Positions 8,306-16,955 of a stretch of 58,194 nucleotides of DNA are shown here, piece by piece (position 1 is the first letter of the stretch; each line of letters starts with the position of its first letter). Origin of the DNA: Sphingobacteriia bacterium (GTDB lineage Bacteria > Bacteroidota > Bacteroidia > Bacteroidales > UBA7960); assembly GCA_011390785.1 (NCBI GenBank), contig JAABRR010000026.1, positions 5,923-64,116 of the forward strand, given 5' to 3'. The translations under genes were made by a program, and so were the position numbers. The notes below the pieces were generated by a model. That model ran no database searches, was not told the DNA's origin, and was given only the letters and a program-made list of their open reading frames with translations.

Positions 8306-9565
8306 ATTGTTTTAGAAATAAGAATAAGCAACTTTTTCTCCATCAAAGATGAAGTAACGCTGGATTTTCGGGCAGCCTCTCTAAAGTCGGCCAATGCCAC
8401 GAAATTAAAGGACAACCTGATTCAATTCGACAAAAACGAAGTACTGAAAACAATAGCCATATACGGGGCTAATGCTTCAGGAAAAAGCAATATCATCAAA
8501 GCCATCCGGTTTTGCCATTCTATGGTATTTGTATCGCACCTGTACAATGAAGACTCTGTCTTCAATTTCAGGGCCTTTAAGTTTGATGGTTGGGAAAACA
8601 AGCCCAGCAACTACTTTATTCGCTTTGTCAGCAACGGTATTGAATACGAATATTCATTCTCTCTTACCCGCAACAAAATCATTACCGAAAGCCTGCACTA
8701 TTACCCTAAGGGGAGAATCACCAAAATATTCACCCGCGATGAGCGGCTGGGAAAAACAAAAAAAGGGAAATACTCCTTTGGCGAGCACATTCGTCGCCCT
8801 ATGGATGTGGCTGAAAACACATCCGACAAAACGCTGTATATATCGCGGGCCAGCCAGATGGATAGAGATATTGCCAAGGAAATTTTCAATTATTTCCACC
8901 GCACCTTCATATTGCAATACATCGGGTATAGCAGTGCCAATATTGAATTTCTAACCAGCACCAACAAAAAGCAGATCGTTGAAGCCCTGAAAATTGCAGA
9001 CAGCGACATTGTCAAGGTAAGCATTAAGGTATTGAAAAAACCTGTCAAAAATATCAATGCCGACCTGGGCAATCTTACCCTCACAGTGGAAGATGTGGTA
9101 AGAGACCATTTGCAAATCAAAACCTACCACAAAGCTGCACCCAATGTACCCTTTGATTTTCTCAGCGAGGAATCGCAGGGCACCATTAAATTGTTTTTCA
9201 TCATGCTCACCATCCTTGATGTAGTGAAAAATAACAAGGTGCTGCTTATTGATGAAATCGAAGACAGTCTGCATCCCCGCATCATCGAATATCTTTTCAA
9301 CCTGTTCCGCTCAGGCGATAAGGCGCAACTGCTATACACCACTCACAATACCCGGTTCCTGGATTTGAAAAGATTTCGCAAGGACCAGATATACTTTGCC
9401 AACAAAGGAACCAATGGTGCCACTGATCTTTACTCTCTCTATGATTACAGTGATTTTCGCGATACCATGGACCTGGAGAAAGCCTACCTACAGGGCAGAT
9501 TTGATGCAGTGCCTTTTGTGGAAGATACCTCTGAACAACTAAAAACTTTGATCTATGGGGAGTAA
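8306..9565 (+). CDS. AAA/ABC-type ATPase, RloA-like (defence-associated), apparent ATT start
   Basis: The coding frame is open from 8234 and clearly codes from about 8306. IVLEIRISNFFSIKDEVTLDF is the standard N-terminal strand of AAA_15/AAA_21 SMC-like ATPases, Walker A is YGANASGKSN (about 8463-8492), the signature region is FDFLSEESQGT, Walker B is VLLIDEIEDSLHP and the H-loop is YTTHNTRFLD. The first in-frame ATG (8522) lies after Walker A, so a protein starting there would be dead. The codon that aligns with the usual initiator Met is ATT (8306-8308). The next gene is an RloB-like protein overlapping by 11 bases, the standard RloA-RloB pairing linked to phage defence and restriction loci. 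Either a rare AUU start is used or the start codon has mutated. Confidence 0.78.
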   Translation: MVLEIRISNFFSIKDEVTLDFRAASLKSANATKLKDNLIQFDKNEVLKTIAIYGANASGKSNIIKAIRFCHSMVFVSHLYNEDSVFNFRAFKFDGWENKPSNYFIRFVSNGIEYEYSFSLTRNKIITESLHYYPKGRITKIFTRDERLGKTKKGKYSFGEHIRRPMDVAENTSDKTLYISRASQMDRDIAKEIFNYFHRTFILQYIGYSSANIEFLTSTNKKQIVEALKIADSDIVKVSIKVLKKPVKNINADLGNLTLTVEDVVRDHLQIKTYHKAAPNVPFDFLSEESQGTIKLFFIMLTILDVVKNNKVLLIDEIEDSLHPRIIEYLFNLFRSGDKAQLLYTTHNTRFLDLKRFRKDQIYFANKGTNGATDLYSLYDYSDFRDTMDLEKAYLQGRFDAVPFVEDTSEQLKTLIYGE

Positions 9566-10126
9566 AAGAGCTGCCCCAAAGGGAAAAAAGATCAGGCCGA
9601 CCTTCTGGGTTTTTTTGAGGGAGAAACGGAAGCAACCTACATTGCCATGCTAAGGTCGAAGTACCGAATCCCGATAGAGATTATTACAAAAATAGTAGGC
9701 AACAGAATTACGGAACAATACATCAGCCGATGTAAGCAGGGAAAATTCACACACCAGAAGGATAGAGATTTCCTGGTTTATGATGCCGATGTACCTGAAA
9801 TATTGGTAAAACTTCAGTCCATCAAAGGGGCTAAACTTATCGCGTCCAATCCCTGCGTTGAACTTTGGTTTTTGCTTCATTATAAAAACCAATCAACATA
9901 TATCACCGGGGGTGATTGCGAAAAAGAACTTGAAAAAAGAAATCGAAACCCTTATCATAAAGGAGTAATTGATAAGAGACTGGAAGAAAGACTCAAAGAT
10001 AATCAGCAAAAAGCCTGTGAACGTGCCCGGCAACTTCGCATGTTTGAAAACCCGTCTTCCGGCATGTATGAAATGATAGATGAACTGGAAAAGTCAAAAA
10101 ATAAACCGGATATATCAAACCTATAA
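9555..10126 (+). pseudogene. RloB-like TOPRIM-family protein, split by a T7-tract frameshift
   Basis: ATG at 9555 reads MGSKRAAPKGKKIRPTFWVF and then goes out of frame at a run of seven T (9610-9616), ending at TAA 9651-9653. In the minus-1 frame the protein continues as EGETEATYIAMLRSKY, then FLVYDADVPEI, SNPCVELWFLLHY and a helical end to TAA 10124-10126. EGETE is the conserved acidic motif of RloB/TOPRIM proteins, DADV is the second acidic motif and NPCVELW is the family signature, so both frames belong to one protein of about 190 residues. A minus-1 slip on T-TTT-TTG would restore it without losing a residue. The lesion may be a dead frameshift, a phase-variable tract or programmed frameshifting. 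Confidence 0.8.
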
Positions 10127-10360
10127 AACATCACCATCAGTCAGGTTTTCCATTTCAATCTTTCTCCCGTCATCATCAAATAGGTATATGATGCCTATTA
10201 CTCCAGCCATTTCGCTTAAAGTTTCCACGTCTTCACTATTAAATTCTTCGAGACTTAAATATCTATACCGAAGTCGATGCCACCAAACTGTATATGGGTT
10301 TAAAACCCTGAAAGGCAGCCCCTGATGGGTAAATCCTGAAAACCGTCCCCCATACGTCCC
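10121..10360 (-). pseudogene. Unrecognised protein fragment, no start codon
   Basis: On the minus strand a frame is open from the decayed tRNA region down to TAG at 10121-10123, overlapping the 3' end of the rloB-like gene by six bases. It reads HQGLPFRVLNPYTVWWHRLR, then YRYLSLEEFNSEDVE, TLSEMAGVIGIIYLFDDDG and RKIEMENLTDGDVL. The sequence looks protein-like, with aromatic-rich and acidic stretches, but has no ATG before the hairpin at 10374-10404. It is probably the C-terminal remnant of a gene lost during insertion or deletion next to the tRNA. No family is recognised. Confidence 0.3.
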
Positions 10361-10373
10361 CCAACAAAAACAA

Positions 10374-10404
10374 AACCCCTTTAAATCAGCGATTTAAAGG
10401 GGTT
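10374..10404 (-). terminator. Hairpin terminator after the decayed tRNA copy
   Basis: AACCCCTTTAAATC and GATTTAAAGGGGTT pair perfectly around a 3-base loop. On the minus strand the hairpin is followed by TTTTGTTTTTG. It stands directly 3' of the tRNA-like remnant at 10408-10500, mirroring the terminator 3' of the intact tRNA. Confidence 0.6.
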
Positions 10405-10407
10405 AAT

Positions 10408-10500
10408 TAGTAGCGGGGACAGGATTATTCGACCTTTGGTCTCATGAGCTCGTCGCTTCCACTCCTCGGTTCAAACCTATAACCTTCTTTGGGGGGCTAG
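10408..10500 (-). pseudogene. Decayed tRNA-fMet copy
   Basis: The reverse complement keeps the 3' half of the neighbouring initiator tRNA: GCTCATGAG with anticodon CAT, AAGGTC, GAAT...CCTGTCCCCGCTACTAA. The T-arm is disrupted by an eight-base loss and a small insertion, and the 5' acceptor and D-arms are scrambled. A second T-arm-like piece (GGTTATAGGTTTGAACC) lies at about 10470-10487. It cannot fold as a tRNA. It is either an old tandem duplicate or the trace of an attachment site at the tRNA 3' end. Confidence 0.6.
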
Positions 10501-10503
10501 CAT

Positions 10504-10541
10504 AAAAACAAAAAACCCACCAACTGTTAGGCTGATGGGTT
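10504..10541 (-). terminator. Terminator of tRNA-fMet
   Basis: AACCCACCA (10514-10522) pairs with TGATGGGTT (10533-10541) with one G-U pair and a 10-base loop. On the minus strand it is followed by TTTTTTGTTTTT, just downstream of the tRNA 3' end. Confidence 0.65.
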
Positions 10542-10548
10542 CACTTAG

Positions 10549-10620
<72 letters not shown>

Positions 10621-10692
10621 ATATATTTTTTAGCTATTGCTGTTATGTCTTAAGATCGTTGCGTATGGGGTTTACTACCCGTTTTGCAGGTG

Positions 10693-10723
10693 CAAAGATA
10701 CGCATTATTTTTACTCATACAAA
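10693..10723 (-). promoter_or_regulatory. Promoter of tRNA-fMet
   Basis: On the minus strand TTTG (10723-10720), 19 bases and TATCTTTG (10700-10693) fit the Bacteroidetes consensus exactly. Transcription would start about 65 bases before the mature tRNA 5' end. Confidence 0.6.
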
Positions 10724-10726
10724 CTA

Positions 10727-10760
10727 TTGGTGAAGATTTTAAATTAAAGTGGTAATTTTG
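10727..10760 (+). promoter_or_regulatory. Putative era promoter
   Basis: TAATTTTG at 10753-10760 matches TAnnTTTG and stands 62 bases before the era ATG. The nearest upstream TTG (10727-10729) is 23 bases away, slightly longer than the optimum. It lies back to back with the tRNA promoter. Confidence 0.4.
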
Positions 10761-10822
10761 CCTCCTTATATTCTTATCACCTTATTTATCAGCATTTTTA
10801 AAATGCAAAATACTTTTTTATC

Positions 10823-11695
10823 ATGCACAAAGCAGGCTTTGTAAACATATTAGGAAAACCCAATGTAGGAAAATCTACCCTAATGAATGCTCTTTTAGGC
10901 GAAAGTCTTTCCATCATTACCCCTAAAGCGCAAACCACCCGTCATCGTATTTTGGGTATTGCCAACGAAGAAGATTACCAGATTGTTTTTTCCGATACAC
11001 CCGGTATCATAACTCCCGGATACAAACTGCAGGAATATATGATGACTTTTGTGCAATCGGCCATTGAAGATGCTGATCTGTTTCTGTTGATTTCGCAGGT
11101 AGATAATGATTTTGATGATGCCCGAACCCTCGAAAAATTGAAAAAGACCAATGCGCCGGTATTGCTGCTTATCAATAAGATTGATCTGGCTACGCAGGAT
11201 CAGGTGGTGGAAAAATGTGAACAATGGAAAAAGGAATTTCCCGATTTTCATGTACTGCCTATTTCAGCACTCAACAACTTCAATCTGGACCAGGTAATGA
11301 GTAAAATTGTTGAATTGCTGCCCGAATCACCGCCTTACTTTCCCAAAGATGAGCTAACAGATCGTCCGGTGCGATTTTTTATTAGTGAAATTGTACGTGA
11401 GCAAATTTTGATAAACTACCAGAAAGAAATTCCTTATTCTGTGGAGGTAAGCGTAGATTCTTTTAAGGAAGAGGAGAAAATGGTGCACATCCGCTGTGTA
11501 ATACATGTGGTGCGCGATTCACAAAAAGGAATTTTGATTGGGCATAAGGGCAGTGCGCTGAAGAAAATTGGTATTGCAGCCCGTAAAGAAATGGAGAAAT
11601 TTTTGGGTAAGCAGGTTTTTATCGAGCTGCATGTAAAAGTGAGCAAAAACTGGCGCGACAATGACATGCAGCTCGGACGTTTTGGCTACAGGTAG
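10823..11695 (+). CDS. era: GTPase Era, ribosome small-subunit assembly factor
   Basis: This 290-residue protein has the full Era layout. An N-terminal GTPase domain carries G1 NILGKPNVGKST (residues 8-19), the effector segment TPKAQTTRHRILGI, G3 DTPG and G4 NKID. A C-terminal KH domain carries ILIGHKGSALKKIG and ends with WRDNDMQLGRFGYR. Era binds the 3' end of 16S rRNA through its KH domain and couples GTP hydrolysis to 30S maturation. Length and start (MHKAGFVNILG) match homologues. It is divergent from tRNA-fMet and appears monocistronic. Confidence 0.97.
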   Translation: MHKAGFVNILGKPNVGKSTLMNALLGESLSIITPKAQTTRHRILGIANEEDYQIVFSDTPGIITPGYKLQEYMMTFVQSAIEDADLFLLISQVDNDFDDARTLEKLKKTNAPVLLLINKIDLATQDQVVEKCEQWKKEFPDFHVLPISALNNFNLDQVMSKIVELLPESPPYFPKDELTDRPVRFFISEIVREQILINYQKEIPYSVEVSVDSFKEEEKMVHIRCVIHVVRDSQKGILIGHKGSALKKIGIAARKEMEKFLGKQVFIELHVKVSKNWRDNDMQLGRFGYR

Positions 11696-11817
11696 ATGAA
11701 ATTTCGGTTCTGCAGGCCCAACTTCTTATTGATATCATCAATTTTATCATTTACGTGATAGGTATAGAATACTTCGTCAACCAGAGGTGAAGTACGCTTT
11801 TCTGTACTTTTCTTCAT
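11686..11817 (-). CDS. Small hypothetical ORF (43 aa)
   Basis: A minus-strand ATG at 11815-11817 opens a frame reading MKKSTEKRTSPLVDEVFYTY, then HVNDKIDDINKKLGLQNRNF, ending at TAG 11686-11688 inside the last codons of era. The charged composition is typical of small Bacteroidetes cytosolic proteins and the DNA lies in an otherwise empty 415-base spacer. No family is recognised and no clear promoter was found, so it may be spurious. Confidence 0.3.
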   Translation of the reverse strand: MKKSTEKRTSPLVDEVFYTYHVNDKIDDINKKLGLQNRNFIYL

Positions 11818-12054
11818 GAGAGTAGGGGATTTGTTAATAGAGCTTATTTTGTCGGCTAAAGGCACTTTATAAAAGAGTAAAAATATATTTATATCGTTTA
11901 ATTTTGCTTAAATGTAATTATAAAAACTTTTCAAACAAAGGTATTAAGATTTTTTGTATTTAATGTGAAATTAGTTAGCCGAAATAGCGAATAGTTTATA
12001 TAGAAATACTTAAAAGTTCTTTAAGGTAAGTTTGGGGTAATTAACCGAATAAAA
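11818..12054. other. Noncoding spacer
   Basis: Between the small ORF and the terminator at 12055 the sequence is A+T-rich, with no open frame, tRNA or clear repeat that I can support. Confidence 0.5.
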
Positions 12055-12087
12055 AAAAGGCTTTCTCAAATAATGAGAAAGCCTTTT
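12055..12087. terminator. Bidirectional terminator between era and the TonB receptor
   Basis: AAAAGGCTTTCTC and GAGAAAGCCTTTT pair perfectly around a 7-base loop, with A- and T-runs on both sides, so it can stop transcription from either direction. Confidence 0.8.
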
Positions 12088-12110
12088 AAATTTCCTGAAT
12101 AAATTAAGCA

Positions 12111-14549
12111 CTAAAAATCTTCCCCTGGCGCTTCCATAGAGTCCATGCCACGCTCCGGGCCACGGCGCTCTGCGTAGTTATTGATACGGTAAGATAATGT
12201 TAAGGAAACAAAGGGTGTTCGTGGATCCCAGCTACTGTAATTGTAGAATTCCAGGTCACGATAAATGGTTTCATAGGATGAAGTTCCGAAAATATCACGT
12301 ACCTGCAAGGTGACTGATAAATCACGATCCATAAAATCCTGTTTCATAGCAACCTGTGTAACAAAATAACCGTTCCTTTCACCCTGGGCAGTTACAGATG
12401 GGCTGTTATACATCCCTCTGATTTGTAATCGGGTAGAAGGGGTTATTTTAAAATCATTATTAAGACGTGCGTTCCAGTTAAAACTGGAAGCGCTGTAATC
12501 GCGTCCGTTGAGCTGGCCTTCCTGGCGGTAGTCATAAATATTGGTCATAACATCGAGATGCCACCAGGGGGTAGGATCGAAACCTGTCATGATTTCTGTA
12601 CCCAATGAGAAATCTTGTCCTACGTTTTGCATAGAAGATAGAATGATGTTGGCCTGATCGTCGAAAACACTTCTTACACGCTCAATTTTATTGTTTGTTA
12701 CACGGTAATAAACATCAGTAGAAAATACGTTTCCGTTGGCAAACCTGTATTGGTAGCTCAATTCGTAGGAGTCAATGTATTCGGGATCTAACGCCGGGTT
12801 TCCTCTTCTTACATTGTAGGCATCATCCCAGGTAAGAAAGGGCTCCAGGTACCAGCCACGAAGGCGTTGCAACCTACGTGTGTAACTGGCCATGGTTTGC
12901 TGCTCGCCGGGCAGATCATAAGATAAGTGAACAGTAGGATAAAAATCGAGCCTGTTTAACGGAAACCGATCAGTCTGGCCTAAAAGATTCACCAAACGAT
13001 CTGTATATTCTGCTCTTAAACCCGCCTGGTAACCCAGTTTGTTGAACGTTCCGGAAAAGGTGGAATACAAAGCATACACTGCCATGTTGTATCTTACATT
13101 CATGGAATAAAGATCGTTGAGCTCGTATTGCTGACTGGCAACATTAAAATCGTGCACTGTATTTGATTCGTCCGAGTTATCGATACTCGCCTGCACTCCT
13201 GATTCAAATTTGTTGGTTTCAGAAAAGGGTAAAGTATAATCAAATCGGAAATTTAATTCTTCTGAAGGTCCTGCTTCCAAAGAACGTTGTCCGTTTACTA
13301 TAGCGCCAGATTCATTAAGAAGGTTGTTTAAAGAGTTGTCTTCCGAATCGCTGGTTTCCAACTGCAAATTGGCGATAATTCCATGCCCTTCCTGGTTAAA
13401 ATCGAGTTTATAGTCAAATGAAAGAGAATGAGAGAACCCGCCTCTTACATTCTCTTCAAAACTGGAGTATTCCAAAACATTATTGGCATCTAAAGATGTC
13501 CATTCCTGGAAGAGCCTGTCTGATTCTGATCCCCGTTCCCGGTTCGAAAATCGATAACCAACACCGATGGAACTGGACGGATTGATGGTAAAATCAAAAC
13601 CGGTACGCAAACCGATTGAGTTGTTGTTATTGGTAAAATCACCCTGGCTATTTAGGAAGCTGGTAACATTATCAAAAGTTTGATTTTCTCTTACAGATGA
13701 TCCCAGATAACCTCTTTGATTTATATCAGCTCCGAAAAAGAAATTGGTTCGTTGTCTGCGATAATTGAGCAGTAAATCTCCACCATAGCGTCCGGGGGTT
13801 CCGGCATTAAGATTCACTACACCATTCATTCCTTGTTGACGGTTCTTTTTCATTACAATATTGATGATACCGGCAACACCATCGGGGTCGAAACGGGCTG
13901 ATGGGTTGGTGATGATCTCAATATTTTCAATCTGGCTGGCAGGTATTTGGTTGAGAATGTCGTTGGCAGCCAAAATGCTGGGTTTTCCGTCAATTAAAAC
14001 AGTAAAGCTACTGCTTCCACGCAGGCTTACATCGCCTTCAATACTTACGGTTACCGAGGGGATATTTTCCAATACTTCAACGGCAGACCCTGACGCTGAA
14101 GTGTGCAATTGACTTACATTAATAACTTTTTTATCTATGCGGTAGGTCATGGTAGGCCTGTCGGCAACTACTACCACTTCATTAAGCATTTCATCGGTAG
14201 GTTGCATATTAAGTTCACCAACATTAAGACCTTCCTGAGAGGAGAGAACAATTTGGTCGGATGTCAATCTTTCATACCCCATAAATGAAACTTCCAGGTA
14301 ATAAGTTCCATCAGGAACGTCTTTCAATCTGAAAAATCCATTAATATCGGTTATAGCACCTGTAACAAGCGTGCTGTCAGCAGACCTCTTCAGCGCAACA
14401 GTGGTAAATTCCATGGGCTCTCCGCCATACGAATCGTAGACCAAACCCTTGATAGTTCCTGGTGGTATCAGAGCCTCCTTTTCTTCTGAATATAAAGAAG
14501 TTATCCCTATAACCTGAATAAGAATTATATAAAAAATATTTTTAAACAT
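12111..14549 (-). CDS. TonB-dependent receptor-like outer-membrane protein (OMP_b-brl_3 family)
   Basis: This 812-residue outer-membrane protein has a signal peptide at residues 1-22 (MFKNIFYIILIQVIGITSLYS). A carboxypeptidase-like regulatory beta domain follows at about 30-115 (GTIKGLVYDSYGGEPMEFTTV), then a plug domain at about 120-230 (VVVADRPTMTYRIDKKVINV, and ITNPSARFDPDGVAGIINIVMKK). The rest is a beta-barrel ending in an aromatic-rich strand (VSLTLSYRINNYAERR) with a charged tail. These receptors take up or sense ligands with TonB energy, but no SusD partner is present, so it is not a polysaccharide-utilisation pair. A TPR-HTH regulator starts divergently 280 bases away and may control it. 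Confidence 0.88.
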   Translation of the reverse strand: MFKNIFYIILIQVIGITSLYSEEKEALIPPGTIKGLVYDSYGGEPMEFTTVALKRSADSTLVTGAITDINGFFRLKDVPDGTYYLEVSFMGYERLTSDQIVLSSQEGLNVGELNMQPTDEMLNEVVVVADRPTMTYRIDKKVINVSQLHTSASGSAVEVLENIPSVTVSIEGDVSLRGSSSFTVLIDGKPSILAANDILNQIPASQIENIEIITNPSARFDPDGVAGIINIVMKKNRQQGMNGVVNLNAGTPGRYGGDLLLNYRRQRTNFFFGADINQRGYLGSSVRENQTFDNVTSFLNSQGDFTNNNNSIGLRTGFDFTINPSSSIGVGYRFSNRERGSESDRLFQEWTSLDANNVLEYSSFEENVRGGFSHSLSFDYKLDFNQEGHGIIANLQLETSDSEDNSLNNLLNESGAIVNGQRSLEAGPSEELNFRFDYTLPFSETNKFESGVQASIDNSDESNTVHDFNVASQQYELNDLYSMNVRYNMAVYALYSTFSGTFNKLGYQAGLRAEYTDRLVNLLGQTDRFPLNRLDFYPTVHLSYDLPGEQQTMASYTRRLQRLRGWYLEPFLTWDDAYNVRRGNPALDPEYIDSYELSYQYRFANGNVFSTDVYYRVTNNKIERVRSVFDDQANIILSSMQNVGQDFSLGTEIMTGFDPTPWWHLDVMTNIYDYRQEGQLNGRDYSASSFNWNARLNNDFKITPSTRLQIRGMYNSPSVTAQGERNGYFVTQVAMKQDFMDRDLSVTLQVRDIFGTSSYETIYRDLEFYNYSSWDPRTPFVSLTLSYRINNYAERRGPERGMDSMEAPGEDF

Positions 14550-14829
14550 GACAAATTAATTTTTTTTGTAAACTATTTTTTTTTGTTAAAGCCATCTTTT
14601 TAAGAACCAACCTACAATTTGAAATTTAGGTAGAATTTAATTCGTAAAAAGTATTTTTAATTTTTTACTTGCACCCCCTTAAAGGAAATATTTAAAAGAT
14701 AGTTTAACTATTACGCATTTTTAACAACTTAGTCTATTAAACAATATTATAGTTAATATTTTTTGTACTTTTACGATTAATCTCATCAATAATAATACTT
14801 AACAACTATTTTTCTGTTACCAAGAAATA

Positions 14830-16623
14830 ATGTGGAAATTTATATTCAGTTTTTTCGTGGTTGGATTATTACTGATTTCTATAGGAGTCAGATGCGAAGA
14901 TTTTTCTGTTTTGGAATCGCAACTTGCTGTGATGAAGGACGATACGATTAAGGTTAATACTTTGCTGTATTTGGGGACCCACTATTGTTATACTGATGCG
15001 GATAAAGCTCTTTTATTTTTTCAGCAGGCACTTGTTTTATCGGTAAGATTAGGTTATGAGCAGGGTATTGCATCAGGGTTTCTTTGGCAGGGAAGGGCAT
15101 ACTATTATAAAGATGAGTATGATCTTGCCAGGCTTCATTTGGAAAAGGCAAAAGAAATCTTCGAAGAAACCAGTAACCAGGAGGGGATGATAAATTATCA
15201 TCAGTTTACGGGTGCCATCAATAGTATAACGGGTAATTTTACCAATGCCATAAGGAATTATCAAAATGCTATTGATTTAAGCAAGCAGTTGTTATTAAAA
15301 AAGGATTTGTATCTGGGGCTATGTGGTTTGGGCAATGTTTATTTAAATCGGTCTGATCCAACGCTGGCAAAAAAGTATTTCATAGAAGCACTTTCATTGG
15401 TTTATCATATTAATGATCCGGCACTAACAAGTATTCTCTTCACCAATTTGGGGAAAGCCCATGAGTTGACTAATGACCTTGATTCAGCGCTGTTGTTTTA
15501 TGAAAGAAGCCTGGAAAAAAGATTGGATGATGGAGGTGTAAGGATGATAGCCAGTTCAGAATACAACATAGGGAGTATTTTGATAAAAATGGGACAATTT
15601 GACAGGGCGCTTCAAAACCTGGAAGCTTCAAAGAATAAATACATTGAAATGAATGATGATACAGGTGTGTGCATCAATATGTTGGAGATATCAAAGGGTT
15701 TGTTTCACAAAGGAAAAACTGATGAAGCTTTGGATATTGCACAACAGGCAATTGCATTGGCGAATAAATTGAATAATCCCAGCTTAAAAAGTGATGCATA
15801 TATGGCCATTGCCCCTGTTATGGCTTTGGCCGGATTTTATGATGTTGCCTATAACTATATGCTTGCAAATAATGCAATTAAGGATAGTTTGGCTTTGGTT
15901 AACAAGGAGAAAATCATCAGTGAACTCGAAATACAATTTCAAACATCCAGAATCAGTGATGAAAACAAGCTATTGAAAAGTCGGAACGAAATTCAACACA
16001 AAAATATTCTGCTACTTTACATCTCCCTAACGGGTTCACTGATTATTCTTGCGCTGTTATTTGTGCTGTTTCGCCTGAAAAGTAAAAGTCTGAAGCGGCA
16101 GCAAGAGCTTTACAAAAGTGAAAAAACCATTAGGGAGCAAGAGACAAAAATCAGGGAAAAAGAACAATTGCTTCTTGAGGAACAATTGGAAACTAAAAAC
16201 CGGGAACTTGCTTCCAAAGCCCTGGAAATGTTGCGGGTAAACGAAACCCTGGGCGATGTGATTGAAAAACTTGGTCAGTTTCGCAGCTCTTTATCTCAAA
16301 ACGAACAGGTTGCCAAAACCATCAATAATATAATATGCGGGTTGGAAGGCCAGCTGAAACATAACTCATGGAACGAATTTGAAAAAATATTCACCAATAT
16401 CCACTCCGAATTTTTCGAAAAACTCCTGAACATCTGCCCGGATCTTACAGGAACAGAGATAAAGATTGCAGCTCTTCTTAAACTTAACCTCAACACCAAA
16501 GAAATTGCCGCCATCACCTTCAAATCTGAAGCGGGAATCAAATCTACACGCTATCGCCTCAGAAAAAAACTTGCCCTCGACAACGATGAAAGCCTGATTC
16601 CCTTCCTTATGAAGCTTTCTTAA
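14830..16623 (+). CDS. TPR-repeat membrane regulator with C-terminal LuxR-like HTH
   Basis: The 597-residue protein has a signal-like N-terminus (MWKFIFSFFVVGLLLISIGV). About seven TPR units span residues 40-360, for example GLCGLGNVYLNRSDPTLAKKY, followed by one membrane span near 397-420 (LLYISLTGSLIILALLFVLF). A charged coiled coil covers about 425-480, and the C-terminal HTH reads LTGTEIKIAALLKLNLNTKEIAA and TFKSEAGIKSTRYRLRKKL. The layout suggests an extracytoplasmic TPR sensor that signals to a cytoplasmic DNA-binding domain, a common single-component design in Bacteroidetes. It is divergent from the TonB receptor, the most likely target. Confidence 0.85.
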   Translation: MWKFIFSFFVVGLLLISIGVRCEDFSVLESQLAVMKDDTIKVNTLLYLGTHYCYTDADKALLFFQQALVLSVRLGYEQGIASGFLWQGRAYYYKDEYDLARLHLEKAKEIFEETSNQEGMINYHQFTGAINSITGNFTNAIRNYQNAIDLSKQLLLKKDLYLGLCGLGNVYLNRSDPTLAKKYFIEALSLVYHINDPALTSILFTNLGKAHELTNDLDSALLFYERSLEKRLDDGGVRMIASSEYNIGSILIKMGQFDRALQNLEASKNKYIEMNDDTGVCINMLEISKGLFHKGKTDEALDIAQQAIALANKLNNPSLKSDAYMAIAPVMALAGFYDVAYNYMLANNAIKDSLALVNKEKIISELEIQFQTSRISDENKLLKSRNEIQHKNILLLYISLTGSLIILALLFVLFRLKSKSLKRQQELYKSEKTIREQETKIREKEQLLLEEQLETKNRELASKALEMLRVNETLGDVIEKLGQFRSSLSQNEQVAKTINNIICGLEGQLKHNSWNEFEKIFTNIHSEFFEKLLNICPDLTGTEIKIAALLKLNLNTKEIAAITFKSEAGIKSTRYRLRKKLALDNDESLIPFLMKLS

Positions 16624-16748
16624 CTGTTTGATATTCTTTCAGTTCAGTTTTTTGCTACTTTTTGAAACACCCTTTGCAACTTTGTAAACCCCTGAATAAT
16701 TGGTAAATACCCGTTTGCCCAACTAGTTTTGTTGTGTAAAAAGAAGAC

Positions 16749-16907
16749 ATGTCAGATAAAGACCCAATCAAACCAGATAAAAAAAATCAAAAGCAAGACA
16801 AGAAGCAGTCTGATGAATTGAAATGGTCTGAAAAGAAAAAAAGTACACGCATAAGAAGTGAAGCGTTAAAGAAAATCATCAATTTTTATAAAAAGAAAAG
16901 TGAATAA
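16749..16907 (+). CDS. Small lysine-rich hypothetical protein (52 aa)
   Basis: ATG 16749 to TAA 16905-16907 encodes MSDKDPIKPDKKNQKQDKKQ, then SDELKWSEKKKSTRIRSEAL and KKIINFYKKKSE. It is strongly basic with no hydrophobic segment; the N-terminal half looks disordered and the C-terminal half helical. The codons and the tight fit between the TPR regulator and the next lipoprotein gene argue that it is real. It could bind nucleic acid or an acidic partner, but no family is recognised. Confidence 0.5.
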   Translation: MSDKDPIKPDKKNQKQDKKQSDELKWSEKKKSTRIRSEALKKIINFYKKKSE

Positions 16908-16955
16908 CAGCTTAAATCTTTGCATTCAAATATTAATTACCAAATCAAACTAAAA

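Noticed and set aside
8472-8954. 160-residue plus-strand ORF overlapping the RloA-like gene
   Set aside because: Out of frame with Walker A and the rest of the ATPase; no domain.
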